From an uncultured Desulfovibrio sp. (GTDB taxonomy: Bacteria > Desulfobacterota > Desulfovibrionia > Desulfovibrionales > Desulfovibrionaceae), in NCBI RefSeq assembly GCF_944324935.1, contig NZ_CALUYG010000008.1, positions 1-64,000 on the forward strand: a DNA stretch of 64,000 nt, read 5' to 3'. Shown here piece by piece: positions 44,787-53,720 of the stretch; the stretch's first letter is position 1; each line of letters begins with the position of its first letter. Under the pieces are notes generated by a model. The model ran no database searches and was not told the DNA's origin. It saw only the letters and a list, made by a program, of their open reading frames with translations. The translations under genes were made by a program, and so were the position numbers.

Positions 44787-46091
44787 TCACAGGCTCCGCA
44801 GGATGAAGTTGGCGGCAAAGCAGACGGCCACAATGTACATGACGGGGCTGACCTCACGCCACCGTCCGCACAAAAGACGCAGGGCCACGAAACTGATGAA
44901 GCCGAAGCCGAAGCCCGTGGCGATGTTGAAGGTGAGCGGCATGAGGATGATGGTCAGGAAGGCGGGCAGCGCCACCGAAAAATCCCGGAAGCGGATGTGT
45001 ACCACATCCTGCATCATCAGGGCCCCCACGATGATGAGCACCGGCGCCGTGGCGTACGAAGGCACCGCCGCCACCAGCGGCGCAAAGAAAAGCGTCAGCG
45101 CGAACAGGCCCGCTATGACCACGGCGGTCAGGCCCGTACGGCCGCCCTGGGCCACGCCTGTCGCGCATTCCAGATAGCTGGTGGCCGTGGTGGCCCCCAG
45201 CACGGCGCTGGTCATGGTGCCGATGGAGTCGGTGATGAGCGCGCGGTCCAGATTGTCGATGCGGCCGTCCTCCCGCATGAAGCCCGCCTTGCGGGCAAGC
45301 CCCATGAGCACGCCCATGTTGTCGAACATGTCCACCATGGTCAGGGTGAAGATGATGGAAAACAGCCCGTGGTGCAGCGCGCCCGCGATGTCCATCTGGC
45401 CGAAGGTCTCCGTGGGCAGCGGGATAGCGAAGCTCACGAGATCGCCTTCCGGCAGCCGCGTCACCCCGCTCAGCACGCCCGCCAGCGTGATGCCCACGAT
45501 GCCGATGAGCAGCGCCCCCGGCACGTTGCGCGCCATGAGCGCCCCGATGAGAAAGAGCCCCCCCACGGCCAGCAGGGGCGAGGCCTCGGTCAGATGGCCC
45601 AGCGCCACAAAGGTGGAGGCATCGGCCACCACCAGCCCGCAATTCTTCATGCCGATGAAGGCGATGAACGCGCCGACACCCACCACGATGGCGTACTTGA
45701 GGTCCATCGGCACGGCGTCGATGATCATTTGTCGTACCCGGGTCACGGTCAGCAGCAGGAAGACGATGCCGGAAATGAAGACCGCGCCGAGCCCCGTTTG
45801 CCAGGTATAGCCCGCGGGCCCGCAGACATAGTAGGCGAAAAAGGCCGTGATGCCGAGTCCGGGAGCCACCCCCACGGGAAAGCGCGCCCAGAGCCCCATG
45901 ATGAGGGTGATGAGAACGGTCACCCAGATGGTGGACGCCACGACCGACTCCCGCGGCATGCCCGCATCCGCCAGCATGCCCGGCACGACGAAGATCAGGT
46001 AGCACATGGACATGAAACTGGTCAGACCGGCCAGGCATTCCTGTCGAACGCTGGTCCCGTGGGCCGAAAGACGAAAAAGGCGCTCCATCAT
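44787..46091 (-). CDS. NCS2-family purine permease (AzgA/PbuG-like)
   Basis: About 434 residues and 12-14 membrane segments. Features of the adenine/guanine/hypoxanthine branch: RQECLAGLTSFMSMCYLIFVVPGML, ARFPVGVAPGLGITAFFAYYV, MVDMFDNMGVLMGLARKAGF, and TSYLECATGVAQGGRTGLTAV. It takes up purine bases with protons. The start at 46091 has AAGGAG at 9 nt; an ATG at 46097 is 3 nt from the same SD. First gene of the leftward run with the amidohydrolase-like and NSS genes. Confidence 0.9.
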   Translation of the reverse strand: MMERLFRLSAHGTSVRQECLAGLTSFMSMCYLIFVVPGMLADAGMPRESVVASTIWVTVLITLIMGLWARFPVGVAPGLGITAFFAYYVCGPAGYTWQTGLGAVFISGIVFLLLTVTRVRQMIIDAVPMDLKYAIVVGVGAFIAFIGMKNCGLVVADASTFVALGHLTEASPLLAVGGLFLIGALMARNVPGALLIGIVGITLAGVLSGVTRLPEGDLVSFAIPLPTETFGQMDIAGALHHGLFSIIFTLTMVDMFDNMGVLMGLARKAGFMREDGRIDNLDRALITDSIGTMTSAVLGATTATSYLECATGVAQGGRTGLTAVVIAGLFALTLFFAPLVAAVPSYATAPVLIIVGALMMQDVVHIRFRDFSVALPAFLTIILMPLTFNIATGFGFGFISFVALRLLCGRWREVSPVMYIVAVCFAANFILRSL

Positions 46092-46342
46092 GACCATACG
46101 CTCCTTGCCGGATACGCTCCCCGGGCGAGCGTGCCGGAGCCATCCGTGGGTTTATCGAAGATATTCCGCTCTCCCGCGGCCGTCCCGCGGCAGGCCGACG
46201 CACCCGCCCGCGCCGCCGCACCGGCATGGCTCCCGGCAAGATCCGCTCTCCCGTGGCCCGCAGAGCCTGTTGATACGCTTCGTTGTCTGGGGGGAAGGGG
46301 ACCCCCTTCCCCCGAACAGTCAGCGAGTAGTGGTGACAGACC

Positions 46343-46948
46343 CTAGTTCAAAAAGGCCTTCATCCCCGTGAAGATCACCTGCGCGGCGATGGCCGCCAGC
46401 AAAAGGCCGGTCAGCTTGGCCAGCACGGCGATGCCGGTCTTGTGCAGCACGCGTTCCACGCTGTGGGACATGAGCAGCATGAGGAAGATCCCCAGCGCGG
46501 CCAGAAAAAGGGAGATCACGCCCACCAGTATCTCGCGCAGCGTGCTGGCCGACGCGCCGATGACCATGATGGCGCCGATGGAGGCCGGCCCCATGCACAG
46601 CGGGATGGCCAGCGGCACGACGCTGATGTCCCCCTCCTTCTGGGTATGATCCTTATCCTTTTCCTCACCCATGAGCGAAACGGCCGTCAGGAAGAGCAGC
46701 ACGCCCGAGCCGATGCGGAAGGCATCCAGCGTGAACCCGAAAAGCGCGAAGATGTGCGCCCCGAACAGATAGAGCACCAGACCGATGATGAAGGCCGCCG
46801 AGGACGTCTTGATGGCCGTGGCCGTCTTGCGGCGTCTGTCGTAATCCCTGGTGCCGCTGATGAAGGCGCTGAGCACGGCGGGCGGCGTCATCATGGCGTA
46901 GATCTTGATTGTGGTGCTGACGACTTCGCTGATGATGTTCTGATCCAT
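46343..46948 (-). CDS. MarC-family integral membrane protein
   Basis: 201 residues and six predicted helices. It has the family pattern TTIKIYAMMTPPAVLSAFIS, FRIGSGVLLFLTAVSLM and PLAIPLCMGPASIGAIMVIG. MarC/YhgN proteins have no settled function and are not multidrug exporters. The SD is weak. A GC-rich palindrome GGGGGAAGGG/CCCTTCCCCC (about 46290-46313) lies after the stop and may end the transcript. Confidence 0.88.
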   Translation of the reverse strand: MDQNIISEVVSTTIKIYAMMTPPAVLSAFISGTRDYDRRRKTATAIKTSSAAFIIGLVLYLFGAHIFALFGFTLDAFRIGSGVLLFLTAVSLMGEEKDKDHTQKEGDISVVPLAIPLCMGPASIGAIMVIGASASTLREILVGVISLFLAALGIFLMLLMSHSVERVLHKTGIAVLAKLTGLLLAAIAAQVIFTGMKAFLN

Positions 46949-47138
46949 GAATCTGAAACCCTTGTTGACAAAAAGACTGTTCCTGCTGACCGGCTGTGCG
47001 GACCGCAAGGCGACACCGGCCGCCACCGGAAGCGCTGCGCCGGGCCCATGCGGCCCGCATGGCGTCGCCTTTCGCCTGTTTGCCTTCCGGTGAGGCGCGT
47101 TATACGCGCCCTCGTGCCGTCTGCCAAGTCAAATATGG

Positions 47139-48410
47139 TCAGTCGCCGCCGCCGGAAAGCCACATGCCGTGCCGCGCGGGCGTCTCTTCCTCATGGCCGT
47201 CGGCAGGCAGGCGGTTGCCGCGCAGCCAGACCATGCGCGGCCAGCCGCGCACGCTCATCCCCTCAAAGGGGGTGTAGTCTCCCTGATGCAGGCGTCGGGC
47301 CGTGAGCAGGCGCTCGTCCGCCGGGTCCAGCAGGCAGATGTCCGCGTCAAAACCGGGAAGCAGATCCCCCTTGCGCTCCCCCACCCCCAGCACCCGGGCG
47401 GGTTCGCTGCACAAACACTGGACAAGGCGGGGCAGGGTCAGCCTGCCCTTGAGCACCCCTTCGGAGAACAGCAGCGGCAAGCGCGTCTCCACCCCCGGGA
47501 TGCCTGCCGGACAGGCAAAGGCATCGGCCGAGCCGGCTTCCCACTTGGCGGCAAAAGTCGTATCGTGATGGTCGGACGCCACGGCATCCAGCAGGCCGTC
47601 GCTCAGCGCGTCCCAGAGGCGGGCAGCCTGCCCCGCCGCGCGCAGCGGCGGACGCATGGCGTACTTCAGCCCTTCGGCCGCGCCTTCCTCATAGGCCGTC
47701 TCGTCAAGCAGCAGATACTGAGGGCTCGTGGCCGCCCACACGGGCTGCCGCCGCTCCCGCGCCTGCCGCACCGCCTCCAGCGCGCCGTGCGTGGACAGGG
47801 GCAACAGCCCCAGACGGCATCCCGCCGCCCGGGCCAGCGACACCGCCAGACGCGCGGCCTCCTCTTCCACATATCCCGGCGAGGCCGCCGGCCAGTGACG
47901 TACCGCCGTGCTGCCCGCCGCCCGCAGCTCATCTTCCAGAAAACGGCAAACGCCGGGCAGCTCGGGACGCGCCAGGACGACCGTCCCCGCGCTCGCCGCC
48001 GCGTGCAGCTCGCCGACGACGGCCCCTGCCGCTTCCAGCCGCCTCTCCCCCAGCAGGCGGGGCGCCGTCCCCCCCGCCGCGTCCGAGGTCAGCGGAGCAA
48101 GGCGCACCACATCCACCGGCAGCGCGACCGACGCTACGTCCCCCCCGTCGGCGACGGCCACCCAGCCATGACAGGTCGTCCCGCCCCGTGCCGCCGCTTC
48201 GCCGGTCTTTTCCAGTCGTTCCGGCAGGCAGTGCACCAGCACATCCACGGCCCCGGGCAGCACATAGCAGCCGGACGCATCCACCGTTTCCGCCCCATCG
48301 ACGGGCAGACGGTCGCTCATCTCCAGAATCCTGCCGTTTTCAAAGGAAATATCCGCGGCAAAAACGCCATCCGGGCGCACCACGACGCCGCCCTGAAGCA
48401 CGGTCTTCAC
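47139..48410 (-). CDS. Dihydropyrimidinase/hydantoinase-like protein with degraded metal site, GTG start
   Basis: 423 residues. It resembles hydantoinases and dihydropyrimidinases at both ends (ETVDASGCYVLPGAVD; KYAMRPPLR; SPQYLLLDETAYE; ASDHHDTTFAAKWE; PGVETRLPLLFSEGVLKGR). The DPHTH motif is D56-V-L-V-H60, losing one His; the carboxylated-Lys segment and the VHVSS histidine are absent. Like CRMP proteins, it is probably not catalytic. The start is a GTG at 48410 with GGAGG 5 nt upstream; no ATG fits. Confidence 0.78.
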   Translation of the reverse strand: MKTVLQGGVVVRPDGVFAADISFENGRILEMSDRLPVDGAETVDASGCYVLPGAVDVLVHCLPERLEKTGEAAARGGTTCHGWVAVADGGDVASVALPVDVVRLAPLTSDAAGGTAPRLLGERRLEAAGAVVGELHAAASAGTVVLARPELPGVCRFLEDELRAAGSTAVRHWPAASPGYVEEEAARLAVSLARAAGCRLGLLPLSTHGALEAVRQARERRQPVWAATSPQYLLLDETAYEEGAAEGLKYAMRPPLRAAGQAARLWDALSDGLLDAVASDHHDTTFAAKWEAGSADAFACPAGIPGVETRLPLLFSEGVLKGRLTLPRLVQCLCSEPARVLGVGERKGDLLPGFDADICLLDPADERLLTARRLHQGDYTPFEGMSVRGWPRMVWLRGNRLPADGHEEETPARHGMWLSGGGD

Positions 48411-48667
48411 ATTTGCCTCCCCGTGTGGAGCATGGTTGACACCTTGTTGTTTCCGGCCCGTCCCCCGCCAGGACGCTCCCGCCGCCGGACTGGCCCGGGG
48501 GCTGTCGACGCCGTCCCCTTCTCCCCGGGCCCCCATTTCTTCCCCGGCGCGCTTTGCCGGGCAAGCGGCAGGGATGCGGACGATCCCGCCCCCCCGGAAG
48601 CACGCGGAGCGTGTACAGCCTGCTTAGCTTGTCTGGTGAAATTATGAATACACTTTTGCTGCACGTC

Positions 48668-48787
48668 CTAGCGCGGTCCCTGACCGACGCTGACGCCGCC
48701 CTGCATCTGGCCTCTGGCCGACACCTTGACGCCGCAGCCGCCCGCCAGCATGAGCAGGCAGCACACGGCAATGATGGCGTAGCGCAT
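48668..48787 (-). CDS. Very small lipoprotein
   Basis: 39 residues. MRYAIIAVCCLLMLAGGCG gives a lipobox LAGGC with Cys18, followed by a 21-residue mature tail (VKVSARGQMQGGVSVGQ). GGAGG lies 5 nt before the ATG. The function is unknown. It follows cysE by 43 bp and is probably co-transcribed with it. Confidence 0.65.
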   Translation of the reverse strand: MRYAIIAVCCLLMLAGGCGVKVSARGQMQGGVSVGQGPR

Positions 48788-48830
48788 CGCTTCCTCCATC
48801 CTTCCTGCGCCAGTCCCCCGGCGGCCGCCC

Positions 48831-49736
<906 letters not shown>

Positions 49737-49826
49737 GGGGTATCCTTTTTTTCGGCCAGTGTACACGGCTGCGCCCCGTCCCGCAATCGTGCGCTGCTCC
49801 CGGCTCCCGGCGGGTGGAAAAAGAGC

Positions 49827-49855
49827 TTGTGCCGTCTGCCGAAAAAACGTAGCAT
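49827..49855 (+). promoter_or_regulatory. Putative sigma70 promoter of the OmpH-like gene
   Basis: TTGTGC-N17-TAGCAT, about 57 bp before the start codon. Confidence 0.5.
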
Positions 49856-49911
49856 ACCGCTCTACAAAAATTATTTCGTCAACGGTCATCCGTTGCGAGA
49901 GGAGAATCTAC

Positions 49912-50502
49912 ATGCGTATTCGTTTTATGGCGGTTCCGCTCCTGCTGCTGAGCCTGCTGTGCGCCGCCTGCCAGCAGGGCGAGGAAAAGGCCTCCGGCCC
50001 CAGCATCGCCGTTGTGGATATCGTGCGCGTCATGCGCGACAGCGAAGCCGGCAAGGCGGGCATCAAATATCTGGAAGATCTTCAGGCCGGCATCCAGAAG
50101 CAGCTCGACGACATTCAGAACAAGCTGGAAAAGGAGCCTGAAAACGAGCAGCTGCAAAAACAGTTGCAGACGGTGTACATGAACGCGCAGCAGCAGATGG
50201 GCGAAGAACAGCAGAACGTGCTTTCCCAGCTGCAGAACGTCACCAAGCGCGTCATGGACGAGTTCCGCAAGGCCAGGGGGTACGATGTGCTGTTCAGCGC
50301 CGAGACCCTTTCGTCCTATGATGCCAAGCTGGACGTGACCAACGATCTGCTGGTGGAAATGAACAAGCAGAAGGTCAATTTCGTGCCGCTGAACAGCCCC
50401 GCCGACGAGGCTCCCAAGGCTGACGAGCCCGCCGCCGGCAAGGATGACGCATCCAAGAAGGATGCCGCGCCTGCCGCCCCGGCCGGCAAGAAGGCCGAGT
50501 AG
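49912..50502 (+). CDS. OmpH/Skp-like periplasmic chaperone, lipoprotein form
   Basis: 196 residues. Signal ending in LCAAC (lipidation at C20). The OmpH-type start IAVVDIVRVMRDSEAGK is followed by a long Gln/Glu/Lys-rich coiled coil (about 55-120) and then the closing strand GYDVLFSAETL. The tail is Ala/Lys/Asp-rich. Skp-type proteins hold unfolded outer-membrane proteins; a lipidated version may sit at a membrane. AGGAG lies 8 nt before the ATG. A classic terminator follows. Confidence 0.85.
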   Translation: MRIRFMAVPLLLLSLLCAACQQGEEKASGPSIAVVDIVRVMRDSEAGKAGIKYLEDLQAGIQKQLDDIQNKLEKEPENEQLQKQLQTVYMNAQQQMGEEQQNVLSQLQNVTKRVMDEFRKARGYDVLFSAETLSSYDAKLDVTNDLLVEMNKQKVNFVPLNSPADEAPKADEPAAGKDDASKKDAAPAAPAGKKAE

Positions 50503-50540
50503 CGGACACGCTCACGCGTCGTTCCCCTTTCCGTCACATG

Positions 50541-50566
50541 GCCCCGCCTTGGCGGGGCTTTTTTTG
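50541..50566 (+). terminator. Rho-independent terminator of the OmpH-like gene
   Basis: GCCCCGCC-TT-GGCGGGGC followed by seven T. Confidence 0.92.
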
Positions 50567-50658
50567 TCCGCGGCGTCGTCCGGGGCGCTCTCGCGCAGGT
50601 CGCCTCTCCCTTGACGACGGCGGGCGCATGGGGCAGGCTGATGTCTTCGAGGAATGCC

Positions 50659-51744
50659 ATGCGAAAACTCTGTCTTCCCCTTCTGGCGATCTGTCTTCTG
50701 CTCCCCGCCTGCTCCGGCGACGCCGGCAAGGACAAGGCGAACCAGGCGGCCCCGGTGCACGTCCGGCCCGTGGAGCGCCGGAGCCTGCCCCGCCTCCTGC
50801 ATGTGGTGGGCAACGTCAAGGCCTCGGCCAGCGTGGCCGTCACCCCGCGCGTCACCGGCGAGATCCGCGAAGTCCACTTCACCGAGGGGCAGGACGTCAA
50901 GGCCGGCGATCCGCTCATCACCATCGACACCCGTCCCTTTGAAGCCGTCCTGCGCGAAAAGCGCGGTCTGCTGGCCAAGTCGCAGGCGCAGTTGAACAAG
51001 GCGCTCGACGATCGCGGCCGCTACGGCAAGCTGGTGGGCGGCGGCTATGTGAGCCGGGAATCCTACGAGCAGACGGCCACCGAGGCCGCCGCGCTCAAGG
51101 CCACCGTGCAGTCGGACAAGGCGGCCGTGGAGAGCGCGGAACTCGACCTTTCCTACTGCCGGGTAACGGCTCCCATCAGCGGGCGTGTGGGCGCGCTTGC
51201 CGTGGACAAGGGCAACATGGTGCAGGGCAACGCCTCGACCCCCGTGGTCACCATCGACACGCTCTCGCCCATCTATGTCACCTTTTCCGTGCCGGAGGTG
51301 CATCTTTCCGTCATCCTCGACCGCATGCGTCAGGGGCCCGTCCACTTCACCGCCACGCCCACGGGCGGCAAGGCCGAACGCGGTCTGCTGACGCTCGTGG
51401 ACAATGAGGTGGATACCCGTACCGGCACCATCCGCCTGCGCGGAACCTTCACCAATGAGGACCGCAGCCTCTGGCCCGGCCAGTTCGTCACCGTGGATCT
51501 GCCGCTGGGCCGGGCGGACAATGCGCTCACTGTTCCGACGACGGCCGTCCAGTCCGGCCGTGACGGCGCTTACCTCTATCTTGCCGGGCCCGATGATACC
51601 GCCGTGCTGCGCAAGGTGCGCGTCCTTTTTGAACACGAGGGCAACAGCGTGGTAGAGGGGGATCTCAACGAGGGCGACCGGGTGGTCGTGGAAGGTGTGG
51701 TGCGGCTGGCGCCGGGCCTGCCCCTCAAGGTGCTGGAAGAGTGA
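50659..51744 (+). CDS. Efflux periplasmic adaptor (RND/HlyD MFP family), orphan
   Basis: 361 residues with a lipobox (LLPAC, C18). It has a biotinyl-lipoyl-like domain (VTGEIREVHFTEGQDVKAGDPLITID), a coiled-coil hairpin (about 95-155), a second lipoyl half (ITAPISGRVGALAVDKGNMV-type) and beta-barrel and MP domains. This is the AcrA/MdtA layout linking an inner-membrane pump to an outer-membrane channel. No pump or TolC gene follows, and the next 480 bp hold only non-coding repeats, so its partners are elsewhere. GAGG precedes the ATG. Confidence 0.9.
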   Translation: MRKLCLPLLAICLLLPACSGDAGKDKANQAAPVHVRPVERRSLPRLLHVVGNVKASASVAVTPRVTGEIREVHFTEGQDVKAGDPLITIDTRPFEAVLREKRGLLAKSQAQLNKALDDRGRYGKLVGGGYVSRESYEQTATEAAALKATVQSDKAAVESAELDLSYCRVTAPISGRVGALAVDKGNMVQGNASTPVVTIDTLSPIYVTFSVPEVHLSVILDRMRQGPVHFTATPTGGKAERGLLTLVDNEVDTRTGTIRLRGTFTNEDRSLWPGQFVTVDLPLGRADNALTVPTTAVQSGRDGAYLYLAGPDDTAVLRKVRVLFEHEGNSVVEGDLNEGDRVVVEGVVRLAPGLPLKVLEE

Positions 51745-51755
51745 TTTTTTCGTGG

Positions 51756-51795
51756 GTGGGAAGGTCACCTTCACTCACAAAGGGGACCTTCCCAC
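51756..51795. repeat. Inverted repeat after the adaptor gene
   Basis: GTGGGAAGGTC-N18-GACCTTCCCAC, a perfect 11-bp stem just past the stop codon. No T run follows, but it can form a strong RNA hairpin. Confidence 0.55.
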
Positions 51796-51884
51796 CACAC
51801 CCTCCATCCCCCCCAAAGCGTTACTTATCCAGCCCCAGGGCGTCGCGTCCTTCAGGGCGTCGTCCGACTCCGCTCCAGCCGGAC

Positions 51885-52015
51885 GCCGTACAAAACGACA
51901 CATCGGACGATCGCCGCCCTGCCCGAACCACGCGCAAAAAGCGTGTTTTTTCGCGCAACGACAGGCCGCAGGGTTGGGAACGCGAAACATTTCACGCGCG
52001 AGAAGCTCTCCTGTC
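51885..52015 (+). repeat. Dispersed intergenic hairpin repeat, copy D
   Basis: It holds CGCGCAAAAA-GCGTG-TTTTTTCGCGC (51931-51956), then AACGACAGGCCGCAGGG and an AGAAGCTCTCC end. The stem bases differ from copies A and B (CGCGC versus GCGG), yet pairing is kept. The full 51745-52226 gap has no gene. Confidence 0.65.
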
Positions 52016-52170
52016 CCAGGCCTGGATGGCATCGCCAGCCAGCGGCAAAAAGAAGAAAGGACAAGGCCCGGCAGGTCCTGCCGGGGGACGGAACAGCGGC
52101 GCGACGCCCTGCCGCGGCACGGCGACCGCGCAGCGACCCGGTGAAGTTTTTGGGAAGGGAGGGGGTCGGG

Positions 52171-52204
52171 GAGGAAAACCTTTTGTTCACAAAAGGTTCC
52201 CCTC
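52171..52204 (-). terminator. Terminator-like hairpin after the bactofilin gene
   Basis: AACCTTTTGT-TC-ACAAAAGGTT with flanking GAGG/CCTC. Read leftward it is followed by TTCCTCC. It is the probable end of the mreC-bactofilin operon. Confidence 0.6.
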
Positions 52205-52226
52205 TCCGAAAAAGATCGCTTCCCGG

Positions 52227-52598
52227 CTAGCTGCCGGCTTTTTCGGGGCTGCCTTTCTTCATAAAGATCTGACCGTCGATGATGCCGCCCTCTTCCGTCA
52301 GCAGACAGGGCGTATGCAGCGTGCCGTCCAGCACGCCCGTGCTGTGCACCACCACTCGCCGCTTGGCCGTCACATCGCCGCGCATGGTGCCGGAGAGCAT
52401 GAGCTCCCCGACCTGGAACGTGCCGGAGATCTGCGCGTCCTTGCCGACGATGAGCGTGCCGTCGCTGGTTATCTCGCCGGAAAATATGCCGTCGATGCGG
52501 ACGGACCCCTGGAACGTCAGCTTGCCTTCGTAAACGGTCCCCGCGCCGAGGAACGCGTTGATTTCATCCTTGCCCACACTCAACCCCCATTTGACCAT
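52227..52598 (-). CDS. Bactofilin (polymer-forming cytoskeletal protein)
   Basis: 123 residues. The central bactofilin beta-helix is clear: GTVYEGKLTFQGSVRIDGIFSGEI, LIVGKDAQISGTFQVGELMLSGTMRGDVTAKRRVVV. It forms filaments at the membrane that position cell-wall enzymes. It is the last gene of the rod-shape cluster, 6 bp behind rodA, which points to a morphogenetic role here. Confidence 0.92.
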   Translation of the reverse strand: MVKWGLSVGKDEINAFLGAGTVYEGKLTFQGSVRIDGIFSGEITSDGTLIVGKDAQISGTFQVGELMLSGTMRGDVTAKRRVVVHSTGVLDGTLHTPCLLTEEGGIIDGQIFMKKGSPEKAGS

Positions 52599-52604
52599 GA
52601 CTTG

Positions 52605-53711
52605 TTATCCTTTGAACATGAATCGCCGCATGGACACGTTCAGCACGATGCCCAGCAGCGTGAAATTGACCACCGTGGCGCTGCCGCCATAGCTGATGAA
52701 GGGCAGCGGGATGCCCACCACGGGCATGAGCCCGATGACCATGCCCATATTGATGACGATCTGTGAAAAGAAATAAAAGAAAACCCCCACCACAAGCAAG
52801 CTGCCGAACCGGTCCTTGGCCTGCATGGCCGTGGAAAAGATGGACAGCAGAAAGAGCGAGAACAGGGTCACCAGCGCCACGCAGCCCACAAAGCCCCATT
52901 CCTCGCCAAAAACGGCCACCGCAAAGTCCGAATGCCGTTCCGGCAAAAAACGCAGCTTGCCGGCCGTGCCTTCGGTGAAGCCCTTGCCCCACATCTGCCC
53001 TGAACCGATGGCAATGAGCGACTGCAGGATATGATAGCCCGCGCCGCGCGGATCGGAACCGGGATCAAGAAAGGTCAGGATGCGCTGACGCTGATAATCG
53101 TGCATGACCACGAACCACATGAGCGCCGCCACGCAGGGCACGGCCAGCAGGCAGGTCTTGAGCACATAGCTCCGCAGCCCGTGGAAGAGGATCATGCCGC
53201 CCATGATGAGCAGCACCAGCGTGCCCGTGCCGAGGTCCGGCTGTTCCAGGATGAGCGCGCAGGGGATGAGCCCCACCAGCAGCACCTTGAAAAAGTCCTT
53301 CCAGCCCAGCGACCGGCTGTGCTGGGAAAGGATGCGCGCCGTCAGGACGAGCACCGCAAGCTTGGTGGGTTCCGACGGCTGGAGGTTCATAAAGCCCAGC
53401 GAGATCCAGCGGTTGGCCCCCATCGTGGTCACCCCGATGACCGGCACGAGAAGCAAAAGCCCCACGCAGGCAAGCCAGAAGGGCCAGGCAAGATTGCGGA
53501 TCTGCCGGTAATCGAAGCACATGGCCACGATCATGCAGCCCAGCCCGCACAGCCCCCAGACAAGCTGCTTCTGGTAGAAGCTCGAAAAGGTCAGCCCGTC
53601 TTCCATGCGGATGGCGCTGGCGGAAAAAAGGTTGCCCACCCCGAGGAAGAACAGCAGGATGGTGCAGGCCAGCAGGCTCCAGTTGAGATGGCTGAGGAGA
53701 CGCTTGTCCAT
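52605..53711 (-). CDS. rodA: Peptidoglycan glycosyltransferase RodA
   Basis: 368 residues, ten membrane helices, SEDS family. Conserved stretches: GANRWISLGFMNLQPSEPTKLAVLV, LEQPDLGTGTLVLLIMGG, FAVFGEEWGF and GIPLPFISYGGSATV. It polymerises lipid II together with PBP2, whose gene lies 9 bp upstream. Confidence 0.97.
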   Translation of the reverse strand: MDKRLLSHLNWSLLACTILLFFLGVGNLFSASAIRMEDGLTFSSFYQKQLVWGLCGLGCMIVAMCFDYRQIRNLAWPFWLACVGLLLLVPVIGVTTMGANRWISLGFMNLQPSEPTKLAVLVLTARILSQHSRSLGWKDFFKVLLVGLIPCALILEQPDLGTGTLVLLIMGGMILFHGLRSYVLKTCLLAVPCVAALMWFVVMHDYQRQRILTFLDPGSDPRGAGYHILQSLIAIGSGQMWGKGFTEGTAGKLRFLPERHSDFAVAVFGEEWGFVGCVALVTLFSLFLLSIFSTAMQAKDRFGSLLVVGVFFYFFSQIVINMGMVIGLMPVVGIPLPFISYGGSATVVNFTLLGIVLNVSMRRFMFKG

Positions 53712-53720
53712 ACGACCCTC

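Noticed and set aside
46290..46313. Attachment site or insertion-sequence end at the G/C palindrome behind marC
   Set aside because: No transposase, integrase or flanking duplication is present; a transcription-ending hairpin is the simpler reading.
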